DNA of 64,000 bases from an uncultured Flavobacteriales bacterium (lineage in GTDB: Bacteria; Bacteroidota; Bacteroidia; Flavobacteriales_G; Salibacteraceae), in the NCBI GenBank assembly GCA_913020435.1, contig CAJVZZ010000004.1, forward strand, positions 1-64,000, given 5' to 3'. A program made the position numbers and the translations under genes. Of the stretch, positions 1 to 8,643 are shown one piece after another. The first letter of the stretch is position 1. The number at the start of each line of letters is the position of its first letter. The notes under the pieces were generated by a model. It was not told the origin of the DNA. It saw only the letters and a list, made by a program, of their open reading frames with translations, and did not search any database.

Positions 1-1
1 G

Positions 2-181
2 TACAAATTCATCTTCATGCATCCAAATGGTGCACATTTAAATGAAATAAAATCAATGATAGAAGATGAAAAAATCAAACCAATTGTAGACAAAGTATAT
101 CCATTTTCTGAGAGTATTCAAGCATTCATACATCTTGCATCGGGTAGAGCAAAAGGGAAAATTGTAATTAAAATCCATTAA
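2..181 (+). CDS. Zinc-type dehydrogenase / quinone reductase, C-terminal fragment (partial)
   Basis: The window opens inside this gene; only about 59 C-terminal residues are visible, ending in TAA at 179-181. The visible part contains a helix followed by a KPIVDKVYPF segment and the terminal GRAKGKIVI motif. Both are characteristic of medium-chain dehydrogenase/reductase proteins of the NADPH:quinone reductase type, where this tail closes the catalytic domain and contacts the cofactor-binding half. The nucleotide-binding and catalytic regions lie outside the window, so substrate and metal content cannot be judged. The next gene, an HchA-like enzyme, starts 34 bases downstream on the same strand without an obvious promoter, so the two may be co-transcribed as a carbonyl or electrophile detoxification unit (inference). 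Confidence 0.8.
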   Translation, partial: YKFIFMHPNGAHLNEIKSMIEDEKIKPIVDKVYPFSESIQAFIHLASGRAKGKIVIKIH

Positions 182-215
182 GTATTATTCTAATAAAAAC
201 ATAAAAATTAAAATC

Positions 216-1118
216 ATGACAAAAAAAATATTAATTGGACTTGCAAGTGTAATTGTGCTTGCATTCATAGTAATCTACTTTATATCACGACCAACGCTAG
301 AAGATGATGGTTCATATAGCCCATCAAGTTTAGCGCTGAATTTAGGAACTGTGTCTGTAACAGATTTTGAAGATATTAAATACACCAAATACCAAGGAGA
401 AAAATCAAAGATTTTAGTAATCTTCACTGAACAAAAAAACTTGGAAATGAAAAACGGCAAACTGTTTTCTACGGGAAATCACCCAATAGAAGCACTTGTT
501 CCAATGTTACACCTAAAAAATGCAGGATTTGATTTTGAAATCGTAACTCCTACTGGTAAACCTGTTGTATTTGAAATGTGGGCTTTTCCGAATGAAGATG
601 AGAATGTGAAAGCTATTTATAATGAGTACAAATCGAATTTTGAGCAACCTAAAAAATTGACAGATTTTATCACTAATTCATTTACAAATGATAGTTCTTA
701 TGCTGCTGTATTTGTGCCAGGTGGACATGGAGCAATGATTGGTATTCCAGAAGATAAAAACGTAAGTAAGGTATTGAATTGGGCACATCAAAGTGATTTG
801 TTCACTATTACGCTTTGTCATGGTCCAGGAGCATTATTATCCACTACGCTGGACAATCAAAAATTCCTTTATGATGGATACAAGATGGCTGTATTCCCAG
901 ACGCTGTGGATGAAATGACACCAATGATTGGTTATTTGCCAGGTCACATGAAAAACGGTGTGAGCGAAAGATTGAAAAACTTAGGTGCTACTATTGTTAA
1001 TACAGAATCTGATAAAACAGTTTGTGTAGATAGAAGACTAATTACAGGTGCAAGTCCATTAGCATCAAATGAATTAGGAAAACTCGCAGCTGAAACTTTA
1101 TTGAAAGAACTGAATTAA
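216..1118 (+). CDS. hchA: HchA/Hsp31-type DJ-1/PfpI family protein, membrane-anchored or exported
   Basis: This 300-residue DJ-1/PfpI superfamily protein resembles E. coli HchA (Hsp31), a glyoxalase III / protein deglycase that acts on methylglyoxal and glycated products. Visible family features are HPIEALVPM (residues 89-97, with the metal-site residues His89 and Glu92), LEMWA-like FEMWAF (119-124), the oxyanion region VPGGHG (167-172), the catalytic nucleophile elbow TLCHGPGAL with Cys201-His202, the FPDAVDE segment with the probable third triad Asp229, and a typical SPLASNELGKLAA end. Unusually, residues 4-23 form a strongly hydrophobic segment followed by a roughly 40-residue linker before the enzyme domain. 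This suggests a signal anchor, whereas the E. coli protein is cytoplasmic. A strong terminator follows at 1140-1187. Family assignment is firm; location and substrate are inferred. Confidence 0.88.
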   Translation: MTKKILIGLASVIVLAFIVIYFISRPTLEDDGSYSPSSLALNLGTVSVTDFEDIKYTKYQGEKSKILVIFTEQKNLEMKNGKLFSTGNHPIEALVPMLHLKNAGFDFEIVTPTGKPVVFEMWAFPNEDENVKAIYNEYKSNFEQPKKLTDFITNSFTNDSSYAAVFVPGGHGAMIGIPEDKNVSKVLNWAHQSDLFTITLCHGPGALLSTTLDNQKFLYDGYKMAVFPDAVDEMTPMIGYLPGHMKNGVSERLKNLGATIVNTESDKTVCVDRRLITGASPLASNELGKLAAETLLKELN

Positions 1119-1139
1119 AAACTACTTACAACAATGTAT

Positions 1140-1187
1140 AAAAGCAATAGCGGTTTGGGTTTTAACTTGAACCGCTATTGCTTTTTA
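1140..1187 (+). terminator. Rho-independent terminator after hchA
   Basis: A perfect 15-bp stem is visible: AAAGCAATAGCGGTT at 1141-1155 pairs with its exact reverse complement at 1170-1184, separated by a 14-base loop. The right arm runs into a short T stretch. It sits 22 bases after the hchA stop codon. The flanking A and T runs would also let it work on the opposite strand. Confidence 0.85.
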
Positions 1188-1695
1188 ATTAAGTATATTG
1201 CTATCCGAAAGTTAGTGCGTATAAATCTGCTACTGCTCTTATACTAAACGTTATTCACGTTTATAAAAAAACCACCACATAAAAAAAAAAGATGCTTCCA
1301 AAGAAACAACCCTTCCAGATTGAAGAACAGATTTTCAATCAACAACCACCAATCCATGTTTAGATCGCAACGGCTACCGAACAATTTTATCTGCGCGTTT
1401 TTGCGCTGCAAAATCCAACTCATCCAAGTTCATTTGCTGGAGTAGTGTTCGCTTTTAAGAATGGCTAGTTTTTAAGACTATAGAACAGCAGAGGCGCTCA
1501 CGCATTCTAGTTTTAAAGATTTGATAAATCGAATCCTTTAAATTGAATCCTTTAAATTGAATTACCAAGTAAAGGGATAATACTTCCAATCTATTTTAAT
1601 TCAATGTGCCGGAACATATTTTATAAATAATCCACAAATCAATGCAATAGACAGAAAGGATTACTTATTATTAACGAAAAAGGAAAAACACCTCT
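1188..1695. other. Gene-free stretch before the methyltransferase gene
   Basis: I find no reading frame of convincing length or composition on either strand. The only structure is a short tandem repeat at 1531-1563. No TAnnTTTG-type promoter could be placed with confidence in front of the gene at 1696. Confidence 0.5.
1531..1563. repeat. 14-bp tandem repeat, about 2.3 copies
   Basis: The unit GAATCCTTTAAATT occurs at 1531-1544 and again at 1545-1558, and the start of a third copy (GAATT) follows. The copies are identical. The function is unknown; it lies about 130 bases upstream of the methyltransferase start. Confidence 0.85.
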
Positions 1696-2763
1696 ATGAA
1701 GACTCAAATAGAAATAAATAAGCCAGAGCCAATTCCAGTTAGTGCGGAAGTACAATCGTATACAAATGGAAATGATGTTGAGCTTACAATCGAAGACCTA
1801 ATACAAGGTAAATCGGTATTAATCAATGAGTTTTATAATGACGGAGTTTCCCTTCTTCAGGAAATACACAGCTATTTAAATCTAAAGCTTCCGAATAAAT
1901 CTTTTAAGGAACAACAGAAGTACCGATCAGAGTATTTCAAACTTTCAAATCTGGTATTAATAGAAGTTGTCGATCAAGAGTTATGCGCAAAGAAAGCTCC
2001 TAGTATTGGTTGGTTAGAAAAGTTTTATCCAGAAAACAATCATTTCTTTTTGACATTCCCTCAAGTTCAGGGAATGAACAGTGCATGGCAATGGTACCAA
2101 AATGGAATTTCTATTCCTGTATTGCGGAATAAAATTCACCCGTATTACGGAACCTATTTTCCTACACGTTTTGAGCATTTAGAAGTTTTTGATAATTGGT
2201 TGAAACGTTACAAAGGACCAAAAAAAACCGCAATTGATGTTGGAGTTGGTTGTGGAGTATTGTCTTTTCAAATGGTGCAATATGGTTTTCAAAAAGTATT
2301 TGCAACTGATACAAACCCTAATTCTATTGTAGGATTGCAAGAGTTTATGGGCACCACAAAGCTCTCTCGGAAGATTGAATTAGATGCTGGACATCTTTTT
2401 GGTAAGTGGGGAAAGCAGACTGAATTAATTGTTTTTAATCCGCCTTGGTTGCCAAAAACACATGAGTTGGGTGGTATTGATAAAGCGATTTACTACAATG
2501 AGAAACTTTTCCCTGAATTTTTTGCTGAGGCAAAAAAGAGACTTTTACCTGATGGAAAGTTGGTAGTTTTCTTTTCCAACCTAGCTCAAATTACCAAAGT
2601 AACCAACAAACATCCAATAGAAACGGAATTGGCGGAAGGCGGTAGATTTCAATTGGAGAACTGTTATAAAAAATCGGTTAGAACAGCTTCCAATAAAACA
2701 AAAAGAGATCCACACTGGCGTTCTTTAGAAGAAGTAGAGCTTTGGGTACTAAACAATAATTAG
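1696..2763 (+). CDS. Class I SAM-dependent methyltransferase (HemK/PrmC-like fold)
   Basis: A 355-residue protein whose C-terminal half is a Rossmann-fold methyltransferase. Motif I is DVGVGCG (181-187), an acidic residue ends strand 2 (TDTNP, about 205-208), and motif IV is NPPW (248-251). The (N/D)PP(Y/W) signature is typical of enzymes that methylate a planar amide or amino nitrogen (glutamine N5, adenine N6, guanine N2), so an N-methyltransferase is likely. The N-terminal 150 residues match no family I recognise and contain KSVLINEF and a Trp-rich stretch WQWYQNG. That region could bind the substrate. It does not look like the true release-factor methyltransferase PrmC because the N-terminal domain and surrounding motifs differ. 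It stands alone, with no neighbours on the same strand. Confidence 0.78.
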   Translation: MKTQIEINKPEPIPVSAEVQSYTNGNDVELTIEDLIQGKSVLINEFYNDGVSLLQEIHSYLNLKLPNKSFKEQQKYRSEYFKLSNLVLIEVVDQELCAKKAPSIGWLEKFYPENNHFFLTFPQVQGMNSAWQWYQNGISIPVLRNKIHPYYGTYFPTRFEHLEVFDNWLKRYKGPKKTAIDVGVGCGVLSFQMVQYGFQKVFATDTNPNSIVGLQEFMGTTKLSRKIELDAGHLFGKWGKQTELIVFNPPWLPKTHELGGIDKAIYYNEKLFPEFFAEAKKRLLPDGKLVVFFSNLAQITKVTNKHPIETELAEGGRFQLENCYKKSVRTASNKTKRDPHWRSLEEVELWVLNNN

Positions 2764-3213
2764 ATTCTGAAAACTACTGAATTAGATCATGAATACTGCA
2801 AGCTTGTGCTACTAAGAAAGTGTTAAATGTGCGTTTTCTATTGTTGAACCTTCTTAGTATGTTCTAATGTGTCAATTAGACCAAAGTCCTTAGTCGGATT
2901 AAATGGTGCCCTCCGTTCTCTATGAAAATCAGTTGATGGTTTGCGGTATTTATTAAACAGGCCTCTATGTCTATAGTCTTGACCTTTGAAGTATCAATGA
3001 TTATTAGAAATTTGAACAGTTCTATATTTTCTCCAATATTAGATTGATCTTACTTCTTAGTTTGACAATTAAAAAGGTAGGTGAGAGGTCAAATGATTGA
3101 AAGTTTGATCAATTATTTCAAGCCTTATTTCAAAATGTATGTCTGCGTTTTGATTGCTATTAGTAACAAATTGGTTGGAGCTATTGCCTAAAGGGCTTAT
3201 TGGCTTATAGTTT
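2764..3213. other. Gene-free stretch; possibly decayed coding DNA
   Basis: No ATG-initiated gene is visible. On the minus strand two overlapping frames stay open without any start codon: 2838-2993 (51 codons, basic and aromatic-rich) and 2876-3049 (57 codons, including the stretch IDIEACLINTANHQL). Both are cut upstream by in-frame stops, and they overlap in different phases, so at most one can represent ancient coding sequence. A remnant of a degraded gene is possible but unproven. Confidence 0.3.
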
Positions 3214-3585
3214 TTATTTTATTTTTTCAAGTACTTGTTGCACTTTATCTTGGCTTAAAGGTTTTTCTATAAAGCCTATAACACTTTTAAACTGACTCGC
3301 TTGATCCCGGTCACTTTTGCGATTGGATGAGGTAAGAATTACAACGTTCATATCGTCGCACAAAAGCTCTTTTGCCTGCTTAGTAAGAAAATCAAAGCCA
3401 TTCATAACTGGCATATTGATGTCCAAGAACACCAAGTCAACGCATTTCTCGTTTATATTTTTCCATGCTTTTGTACCATCGGTGACTGCGGTAATATTAT
3501 TGAAATCCATCTTGGTTAATATCCTTTCGGATAGAAAATTCACAATATTGTCGTCGTCAACTAATAATATACTTGTATCATTCAT
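3214..3585 (-). CDS. Single-domain response regulator (CheY-like receiver)
   Basis: This 123-residue protein is a complete receiver domain with no output domain. It has the acidic pocket DDD (10-12), the phospho-acceptor Asp55 in FLDINMPVMNG, the conserved Thr85/Ser86 after strand 4, and Lys108 in FIEKPL. It would accept a phosphoryl group and signal by protein-protein contact rather than by DNA binding. Its start overlaps the end of the upstream histidine kinase gene by 8 bases, with the shared bases containing ATGAATGA. This predicts translational coupling and a cognate kinase-receiver pair. Single-domain receivers paired with PAS kinases are common in Bacteroidota, but the downstream target cannot be seen here. 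Confidence 0.93.
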   Translation of the reverse strand: MNDTSILLVDDDNIVNFLSERILTKMDFNNITAVTDGTKAWKNINEKCVDLVFLDINMPVMNGFDFLTKQAKELLCDDMNVVILTSSNRKSDRDQASQFKSVIGFIEKPLSQDKVQQVLEKIK

Positions 3586-4609
3586 ATCCTAAATATATTT
3601 TAAATGTAGTGCCTTTGTTCACCTCGCTAGTCACCTCTATGTCACCTCCATGTGATTCTATAATTGAGTTTACGATATACAGTCCAACTCCTTTACCCTC
3701 AATGTCTGTTTGCATCCGTTTAAATAGCTTAAATATAGAATCTTTTGAACTCTCTAAGTCGATACCAATGCCATTGTCAGAAATAATAAGGTACAATCCG
3801 CCATCTTTCTCCAGTGTATTTATTTTGATAACGACTTCTTTACCTGGTTGTCGGAATTTGATTGAATTGGTAATCAGGTTTTGTAAAATGCTTTGCAGAT
3901 GAAGCATTGGATAATTAATATTAGGCGCTTTAGTGAAGTCTGCCCTAATCTTTACTTTGGATTGCTTAATTTGAATCGCCAAGCTAGCTTTTACCATATT
4001 CAATACGGCTCTAAAATTGAGTTGTTCATCATTGGGAAGGTTATATTCCTGCATTGCAATAACATCGTTCAACGTATAAACGGTATTGTGCATGCTTTTT
4101 ACAGAAACATTGATTTTGTCCAATAACAATCGATTTTCGTCTTTTATGTCAGCTGACTCCTCAATTAATTGAACGAGTGATTCAAGATTAGTCAGTGGTG
4201 ATTTTAGATCATGGGCGGCTATATATGCCAGTTCTTCCAATCGTTGGTTTGTTTTGAGCAGTTGCTGCTCCGTTTTTTTTAATTCTGTTATGTCACGAAT
4301 AACTATTGAAAGGCCTTCTGCCATCATAAAAGCACGAACGCTAAATTGTTTGTTTCCAATTTTCTTTGATTGGATTATATCTTGGCTCATAAAGGGTTTC
4401 GCACCCCTAATGACTGCCCTGTATTCCTTTAAACGACCAGTGCTTTCAATACCAGGGTATAGTGTTTTTATATTCCTGCCAATTACTTCTTTATAGGTCA
4501 TGTTGTCTAACTGCAAAGCCGACTCGTTAATTTCGAGCAGATTAAGTTTTTTATCGTAGACTGAGATTGAGTCAGGAGAATTTTCTATAAAATCTTTTAA
4601 AATTTTCAT
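3578..4609 (-). CDS. Cytoplasmic PAS-domain sensor histidine kinase
   Basis: A 343-residue soluble kinase with no membrane segment. Residues about 1-110 form a PAS domain ending in the usual DIT(E/D) junction (RDITELKK), which leads into a coiled-coil linker. The dimerisation/phospho-acceptor helix contains AAHDLKSPLTN with His133. The ATP-binding domain shows the N box NLITNSIKF (Asn248), the G1 box DNGIG (278-282), an F box, and the G2 box GKGVGL (305-310). All catalytic elements are therefore present. Lack of transmembrane helices suggests sensing of a cytoplasmic or redox/light signal through PAS, but the cofactor is unknown. The gene is coupled to a single-domain receiver downstream, its likely phosphorylation target. 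Confidence 0.93.
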   Translation of the reverse strand: MKILKDFIENSPDSISVYDKKLNLLEINESALQLDNMTYKEVIGRNIKTLYPGIESTGRLKEYRAVIRGAKPFMSQDIIQSKKIGNKQFSVRAFMMAEGLSIVIRDITELKKTEQQLLKTNQRLEELAYIAAHDLKSPLTNLESLVQLIEESADIKDENRLLLDKINVSVKSMHNTVYTLNDVIAMQEYNLPNDEQLNFRAVLNMVKASLAIQIKQSKVKIRADFTKAPNINYPMLHLQSILQNLITNSIKFRQPGKEVVIKINTLEKDGGLYLIISDNGIGIDLESSKDSIFKLFKRMQTDIEGKGVGLYIVNSIIESHGGDIEVTSEVNKGTTFKIYLGYE

Positions 4610-5104
4610 TTTTAATTTTAGTTGATTTAGTTGATCTAATATTCTAACTAAAGTCTCAACGCACGATTACTTTTATATTCCATTGTTTTTTGATATCCCC
4701 TGAAAATGCGGCAAATGTCCAATGAAAGCAGACTTCGATTTGATATAAAAAATTAGTAATTCGTATTCTGAATAAGTATTCAAATTGTGTTGTAAGGTTG
4801 TTTTCATTTTATTCCTTTAATTGTAAATATCGAATTAAATGGTATCATGTATATCCAAAGCTATAACAAAGAAACTAGTGTTTCCGAGCAATTTGTTGGC
4901 TGTATGTTATTTAAAGGTTACTATTGATTGCACCAAAATTAATACTGACTAAATCAATCAATTACTACTAGATTCAACTTTCCTTTATAATCGAAGAAAA
5001 AGCTAAGTTCCACCGATTATAATACTGTTCATTCCACCAAATGCAGGGTTGAACTTTTTTGATAGCCAAATAGCTGTAGGCTTATGCTGGAACTAAAACT
5101 CCGT
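4610..5104. other. Gene-free stretch between the kinase and the SPFH gene
   Basis: No coding frame is credible here. The one regular element is an inverted repeat, TTATAATCG at 4985-4993 and its exact complement at 5014-5022, with 20 bases between. This could be an operator half-site pair or chance in AT-rich DNA. The leader of the histidine kinase must lie in the left part. Confidence 0.4.
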
Positions 5105-5952
5105 TTAGTCAACTAAATAGGGGGTTTTACCATCGGTTATAATAATCTTGGTATTTGATGATTTTGCCAACTCCAAAAAGGCTTCGATACTCCTTATTTG
5201 AATGATTTGTTCGGTTAATCCTTCTGAAATAATTTTCTGTGCGTCCTTAGAGCCTGTTGCTTCAATTATTTTCTGTTGAGCCTCCAATTTTTCTTGTTTT
5301 AGAATGAATTCCATTCGCATAGCATTTTTTTCTGCTTGTAACTTTGACTCAATCGAATTAGCCAACTCGTTTGGTAGTTTGATACTCTTCATTAATACTG
5401 CTTCCACCAAAATTCCTTGCGGATTAAGTGTTTCCGACATTTTATCTAAAATTGCTTTTTCAATTTTAGCACGCATTCCCGAGTGCATATCTTTTGCAAA
5501 GTATTGGGCACAAACATCTGCTGCTGCCGAGCGAAAAATATTTGATATTATATTCTCATAACCCGATCCTATGTTTCTTATGACTTTGGGCACACTTTTC
5601 TGATCTATACGGTACAGGATTGAAATTTGCGCCTCAACACTCAAACCTTCCTTGCTTGGCAGATTCAATAATAATTCTACGTTTTGATCGGAATATTTGT
5701 AATAATAACACGTGTTATGAATGGATTGTACCATACCGAACCTTGCGTTTTATATTCTTTACTTAAGGTTCCCAGTTTCTGTTTTACACCAACTTCGCCA
5801 GGTCTTATGACCACGCAACTTGTTGAAAATAGAAGAGCGGCAATTGCTATCATTATTTTTGTAAAATCATAAATATATTTTAATTTACTGATAGTAAGAA
5901 TGTTGAGTCGTTTTAAAATTGTAATAAAGGAAAATTTACGTTTTAGTCTCAT
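5105..5952 (-). pseudogene. SPFH/prohibitin-family lipoprotein gene, frameshifted
   Basis: Two frames together encode one SPFH (stomatin/prohibitin/flotillin/HflK) protein. The first part (probably starting at the ATG at 5853, giving a signal peptide MIAIAALLFSTSC with a lipobox-like Cys) carries RPGEVGVKQKLGTL and VWYNPFITRV, and stops at 5677-5679. The second part continues the family pattern with NVELLLNLPSKEGLSV, ISILYRIDQ and a coiled-coil tail down to 5105. The frames join at about 5680-5690: one missing base after ATCAAAAC would restore an uninterrupted PIKT-VELLLNL. The second frame has its own ATG at 5734, but the residues between there and the junction do not fit the family. A simple loss-of-function deletion or a sequencing error are the main explanations. 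SPFH proteins scaffold membrane proteases or microdomains; function here is presumably lost if the shift is real. Confidence 0.85.
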
Positions 5953-6385
5953 CTGAATTTAACAGTAATAACCTATTCAGGATAAAAAATCATAACTGAT
6001 GCTCTGCTTACCCAATTTCGACTGGAATAGTATGACTAATTGTGGTCAGCATTATTACTGATGTTATCGTTTCCAATTCAATTAAGAATACTAATTGAGA
6101 GAGCTCAGCTGGTTTCCGTAAAACGTTGTTTCATTTGTTCCAGTGCATCTATGAATTTCTTAATTCAAATACACGCATTATTTTTCTGGAAAAAAAAGCT
6201 CAGTGTATTTACCAAATAGATTGCATGCAGAGGTTCTTAAATAGTTGATTTGGGTTTTAGCATATGCAGACAACTCCGTGGTTTAAATGCATCAATTTAG
6301 ACGTAATTAGGGCTCGTTCTCCAAACTTCTTTCTTTGTGTAAAACAATAACTGCTTATTCAGTATGTCAGCCGATTGGATAAGTG
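5953..6385. other. Gene-free stretch
   Basis: No open frame with plausible composition and no clear hairpin or repeat was seen on either strand. It separates the SPFH pseudogene from the end of the racemase operon, all on the minus strand. Confidence 0.4.
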
Positions 6386-7483
6386 TTATTCAAAACGCTT
6401 TGCAATAAACTTAGAGTTAAGTAGACGAGCAACAGCCATGTAGTTTGGTGTGAACATAACTTGGTCTCCTATATTGTATTTTTTCTTGCCTTGTTTAGTG
6501 CGGTTTTCACCTAAATCCATAACTAGCATATCTGAGGTAATACCTACAAAAGATAAACTTGAATCTTGAGCTTCTATATCTTCCATAGCTACGTCAAGCA
6601 AACCAAAATCTAAAATGGCTTTAACTGTTGTCTCTTTAATATCGTCTTCATCAATTTTTGCCGTATGACCAATATTTGCGTCACTGATTATTCCTTCTGG
6701 AACAATCTTTTTTTCTTCTAGCTCAATAATATTGGCTGAAAATTCGAAGGTATCGGTATGGAGTTCTTTAAACTGTTTGTTTTCTAAAGGACTCAGTCCA
6801 AAAAAAGCAGCCTCACCTATTCTGAAATGGTTTATTTCTTTCGGCAGTGTTCCCATTTCAATAAGCGGTAAAGTGATGGATGTACCGCCAGAAATGTATT
6901 TTAATTCTTTATTGAATTTGGCAGAGATCAATTCCTTGTAAAGAACCAATTGCAGCAGTTTGTCGTAGGATGGTTCTACTCCGTACATGCAGCCTAAGTT
7001 GGATCCAATACCAATTACGTCAATATTGGAAAGGTTAAACACCTTTTCATAGAAATTCATAATATCTGATCGTTTCACACCCTCGCGCAATTCGCCCAAT
7101 TCAACCATGATAATAATGTCATGTGTTTTTTTAGCTTTTTTTGCGGCTTCATTCAGAGCAATAATGGTACTAAAGGAACTGTTTAATGAAATATCTGCAT
7201 ATTTTACTAAATCATCTGCATAAATTTTAGCAGGTGGTTTAATGTATATCGTGCGCATTTTTGGATTCACAGCTTTTAAATTTTTTAAGCTTGTTAAACG
7301 CGAATCTCCAACGGCATCTATCTTTTCAATAACATCATCGGTCAGTAAGTTTTTCAAAAACTCTTGATCACCAGAAAATACTTTGGTAATCAAACTCCAA
7401 TGAATGCCGTGCTTATTAAAATAGCTGCTTAGCGTCTTTATATTGTCTTTAATCTTTTCTGTTTGTATAATTAATTCAGCCAT
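6386..7483 (-). CDS. PLP-dependent amino acid racemase, YhfX / ornithine-racemase type
   Basis: A 365-residue fold-type III PLP enzyme from the alanine-racemase-like N-terminal barrel family, but of the predicted amino acid racemase (YhfX / ornithine racemase Orr) branch. The PLP lysine is likely Lys34 in WSLITKVFSGD. Further barrel motifs are VELGELREG (a strand end that contacts the cofactor in relatives), IGIGSNLGC, ISGGTSITLPL and HFRIGEAAFFGLSP (phosphate-binding loop region). The C-terminal beta domain includes VGITSDMLVMDLG. Relatives racemise ornithine, lysine or similar amino acids; the actual substrate is unknown. It is the last gene of a five-gene operon, 2 bases after a second racemase gene, which argues that the operon handles D-amino acids rather than only peptidoglycan alanine. 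Confidence 0.82.
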   Translation of the reverse strand: MAELIIQTEKIKDNIKTLSSYFNKHGIHWSLITKVFSGDQEFLKNLLTDDVIEKIDAVGDSRLTSLKNLKAVNPKMRTIYIKPPAKIYADDLVKYADISLNSSFSTIIALNEAAKKAKKTHDIIIMVELGELREGVKRSDIMNFYEKVFNLSNIDVIGIGSNLGCMYGVEPSYDKLLQLVLYKELISAKFNKELKYISGGTSITLPLIEMGTLPKEINHFRIGEAAFFGLSPLENKQFKELHTDTFEFSANIIELEEKKIVPEGIISDANIGHTAKIDEDDIKETTVKAILDFGLLDVAMEDIEAQDSSLSFVGITSDMLVMDLGENRTKQGKKKYNIGDQVMFTPNYMAVARLLNSKFIAKRFE

Positions 7484-7485
7484 AG

Positions 7486-8640
7486 TTATTTAGTTATTAT
7501 TCTTGGAATATCTTGAGGTAATCTAGTAAGTAATTCGTAATTAATAAGTTGACTAAAATCGCTGAAGGATGACACCGAAAGCTCTTGCTCTCCTTGGCTT
7601 CCAATCAAAACAACTTCGTCCCCTTTTTTTATGGATGGATCTGAGGTAATATCAACTGCGAGCATGCTCATATTCACGGTACCAACCACATCAAAACGAC
7701 CTCCATTGATAAGTACTTTACCTTGGTTACTAAGCGAGCGACTGTATCCAAAGGAATAACCAATTGGGATCAACGCAATCTTGGAGGTTTGATTCGTTAA
7801 ATAGGAGGTGCCATAACCGATAAATTCACCAGCTTTTACTGTTTTTGTGTCCATTACACGCGCTTTCCAACTCAATATACGCTGCATAGGGTCGATACTA
7901 GTTTTCTTTTTGGCGCAGTAGTGCACAAATATTTCTTCTGTTGGAAAAAAACCAAATTGAAGGATACCAATACGCACCATGTCGAGCTGTGAATTGGTGT
8001 ATCGCAAAGTAGCAGAGGAACTGGAAATGTGCTTTTTTGCAGTATTCCAGGGCGTATCTTTTAGCTTGAGTTGATAACGCTTAAAACGATTCAATTGATC
8101 TTTTATGCGTTTATAATTGGCTATGCTCTCGGCTCCAGCTAAATGCGTGCAAATTCCTTTTACCTCTAGATACTGTAGGTTGTTTTCTATACTTTTTAAA
8201 ACTTCAGGCAGTCCTTTTTGAGGAAAACCTGTTCGGTTCATTCCAGTTTCTAATTCAACATGAATGAGTGCCTTTTTATTCATTTTTTTGGCAACAGCTA
8301 TAGCGTGCTCTAGTCGGTCTATCTCAAAAACATAAAATTCAATGTTGTGCTCAATAGCCCATTCTAATTCCTCATTTTCGATCTGACCCATAATCATAAC
8401 CGCTTGCTCATGGTTTGGCAGTGTAGCTGATACGTTAAAGGCTTCTTGTGCACTAAATACACTAAAATGACGAACACCATACTTGTAGGCTATAGGGCAA
8501 TAATTTGCAATTCCATGTCCGTATGCATTTCCCTTTACAACTGAAGAAAACGTAACACCTTCACCTATGAAATTATGAATGAAATCAATGTTGTTTTTTA
8601 CAGCAGATTCAGAAAGTTCGATGTACGAAGTTTGAAACAT
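7486..8640 (-). CDS. alr: Alanine racemase family enzyme
   Basis: A 384-residue PLP enzyme with the complete alanine racemase layout. The catalytic Lys36 lies in SSVVKGNAYGHG, the barrel carries HVELETGMNRTGF and ICTHLAGAE, and the second catalytic base Tyr276 lies in IGYGTSY of the C-terminal domain. The segment GTVNMSMLAVDI is the conserved dimer-interface/active-site strand. It interconverts L- and D-alanine or a related small amino acid. In many Bacteroidota the biosynthetic racemase is fused to MurF. This free-standing copy sits between an M20 amidohydrolase (3-base gap) and another racemase (2-base gap), so a catabolic or broader-specificity role is plausible. Family assignment is firm, substrate is inferred. 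Confidence 0.9.
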   Translation of the reverse strand: MFQTSYIELSESAVKNNIDFIHNFIGEGVTFSSVVKGNAYGHGIANYCPIAYKYGVRHFSVFSAQEAFNVSATLPNHEQAVMIMGQIENEELEWAIEHNIEFYVFEIDRLEHAIAVAKKMNKKALIHVELETGMNRTGFPQKGLPEVLKSIENNLQYLEVKGICTHLAGAESIANYKRIKDQLNRFKRYQLKLKDTPWNTAKKHISSSSATLRYTNSQLDMVRIGILQFGFFPTEEIFVHYCAKKKTSIDPMQRILSWKARVMDTKTVKAGEFIGYGTSYLTNQTSKIALIPIGYSFGYSRSLSNQGKVLINGGRFDVVGTVNMSMLAVDITSDPSIKKGDEVVLIGSQGEQELSVSSFSDFSQLINYELLTRLPQDIPRIITK

Positions 8641-8643
8641 AGC

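Noticed and set aside
2810-2859. Inverted repeat TACTAAGAA/TTCTTAGTA
   Set aside because: The 32-base loop and AT-rich 9-bp arms make a stable hairpin unlikely, so it was not listed as a terminator.
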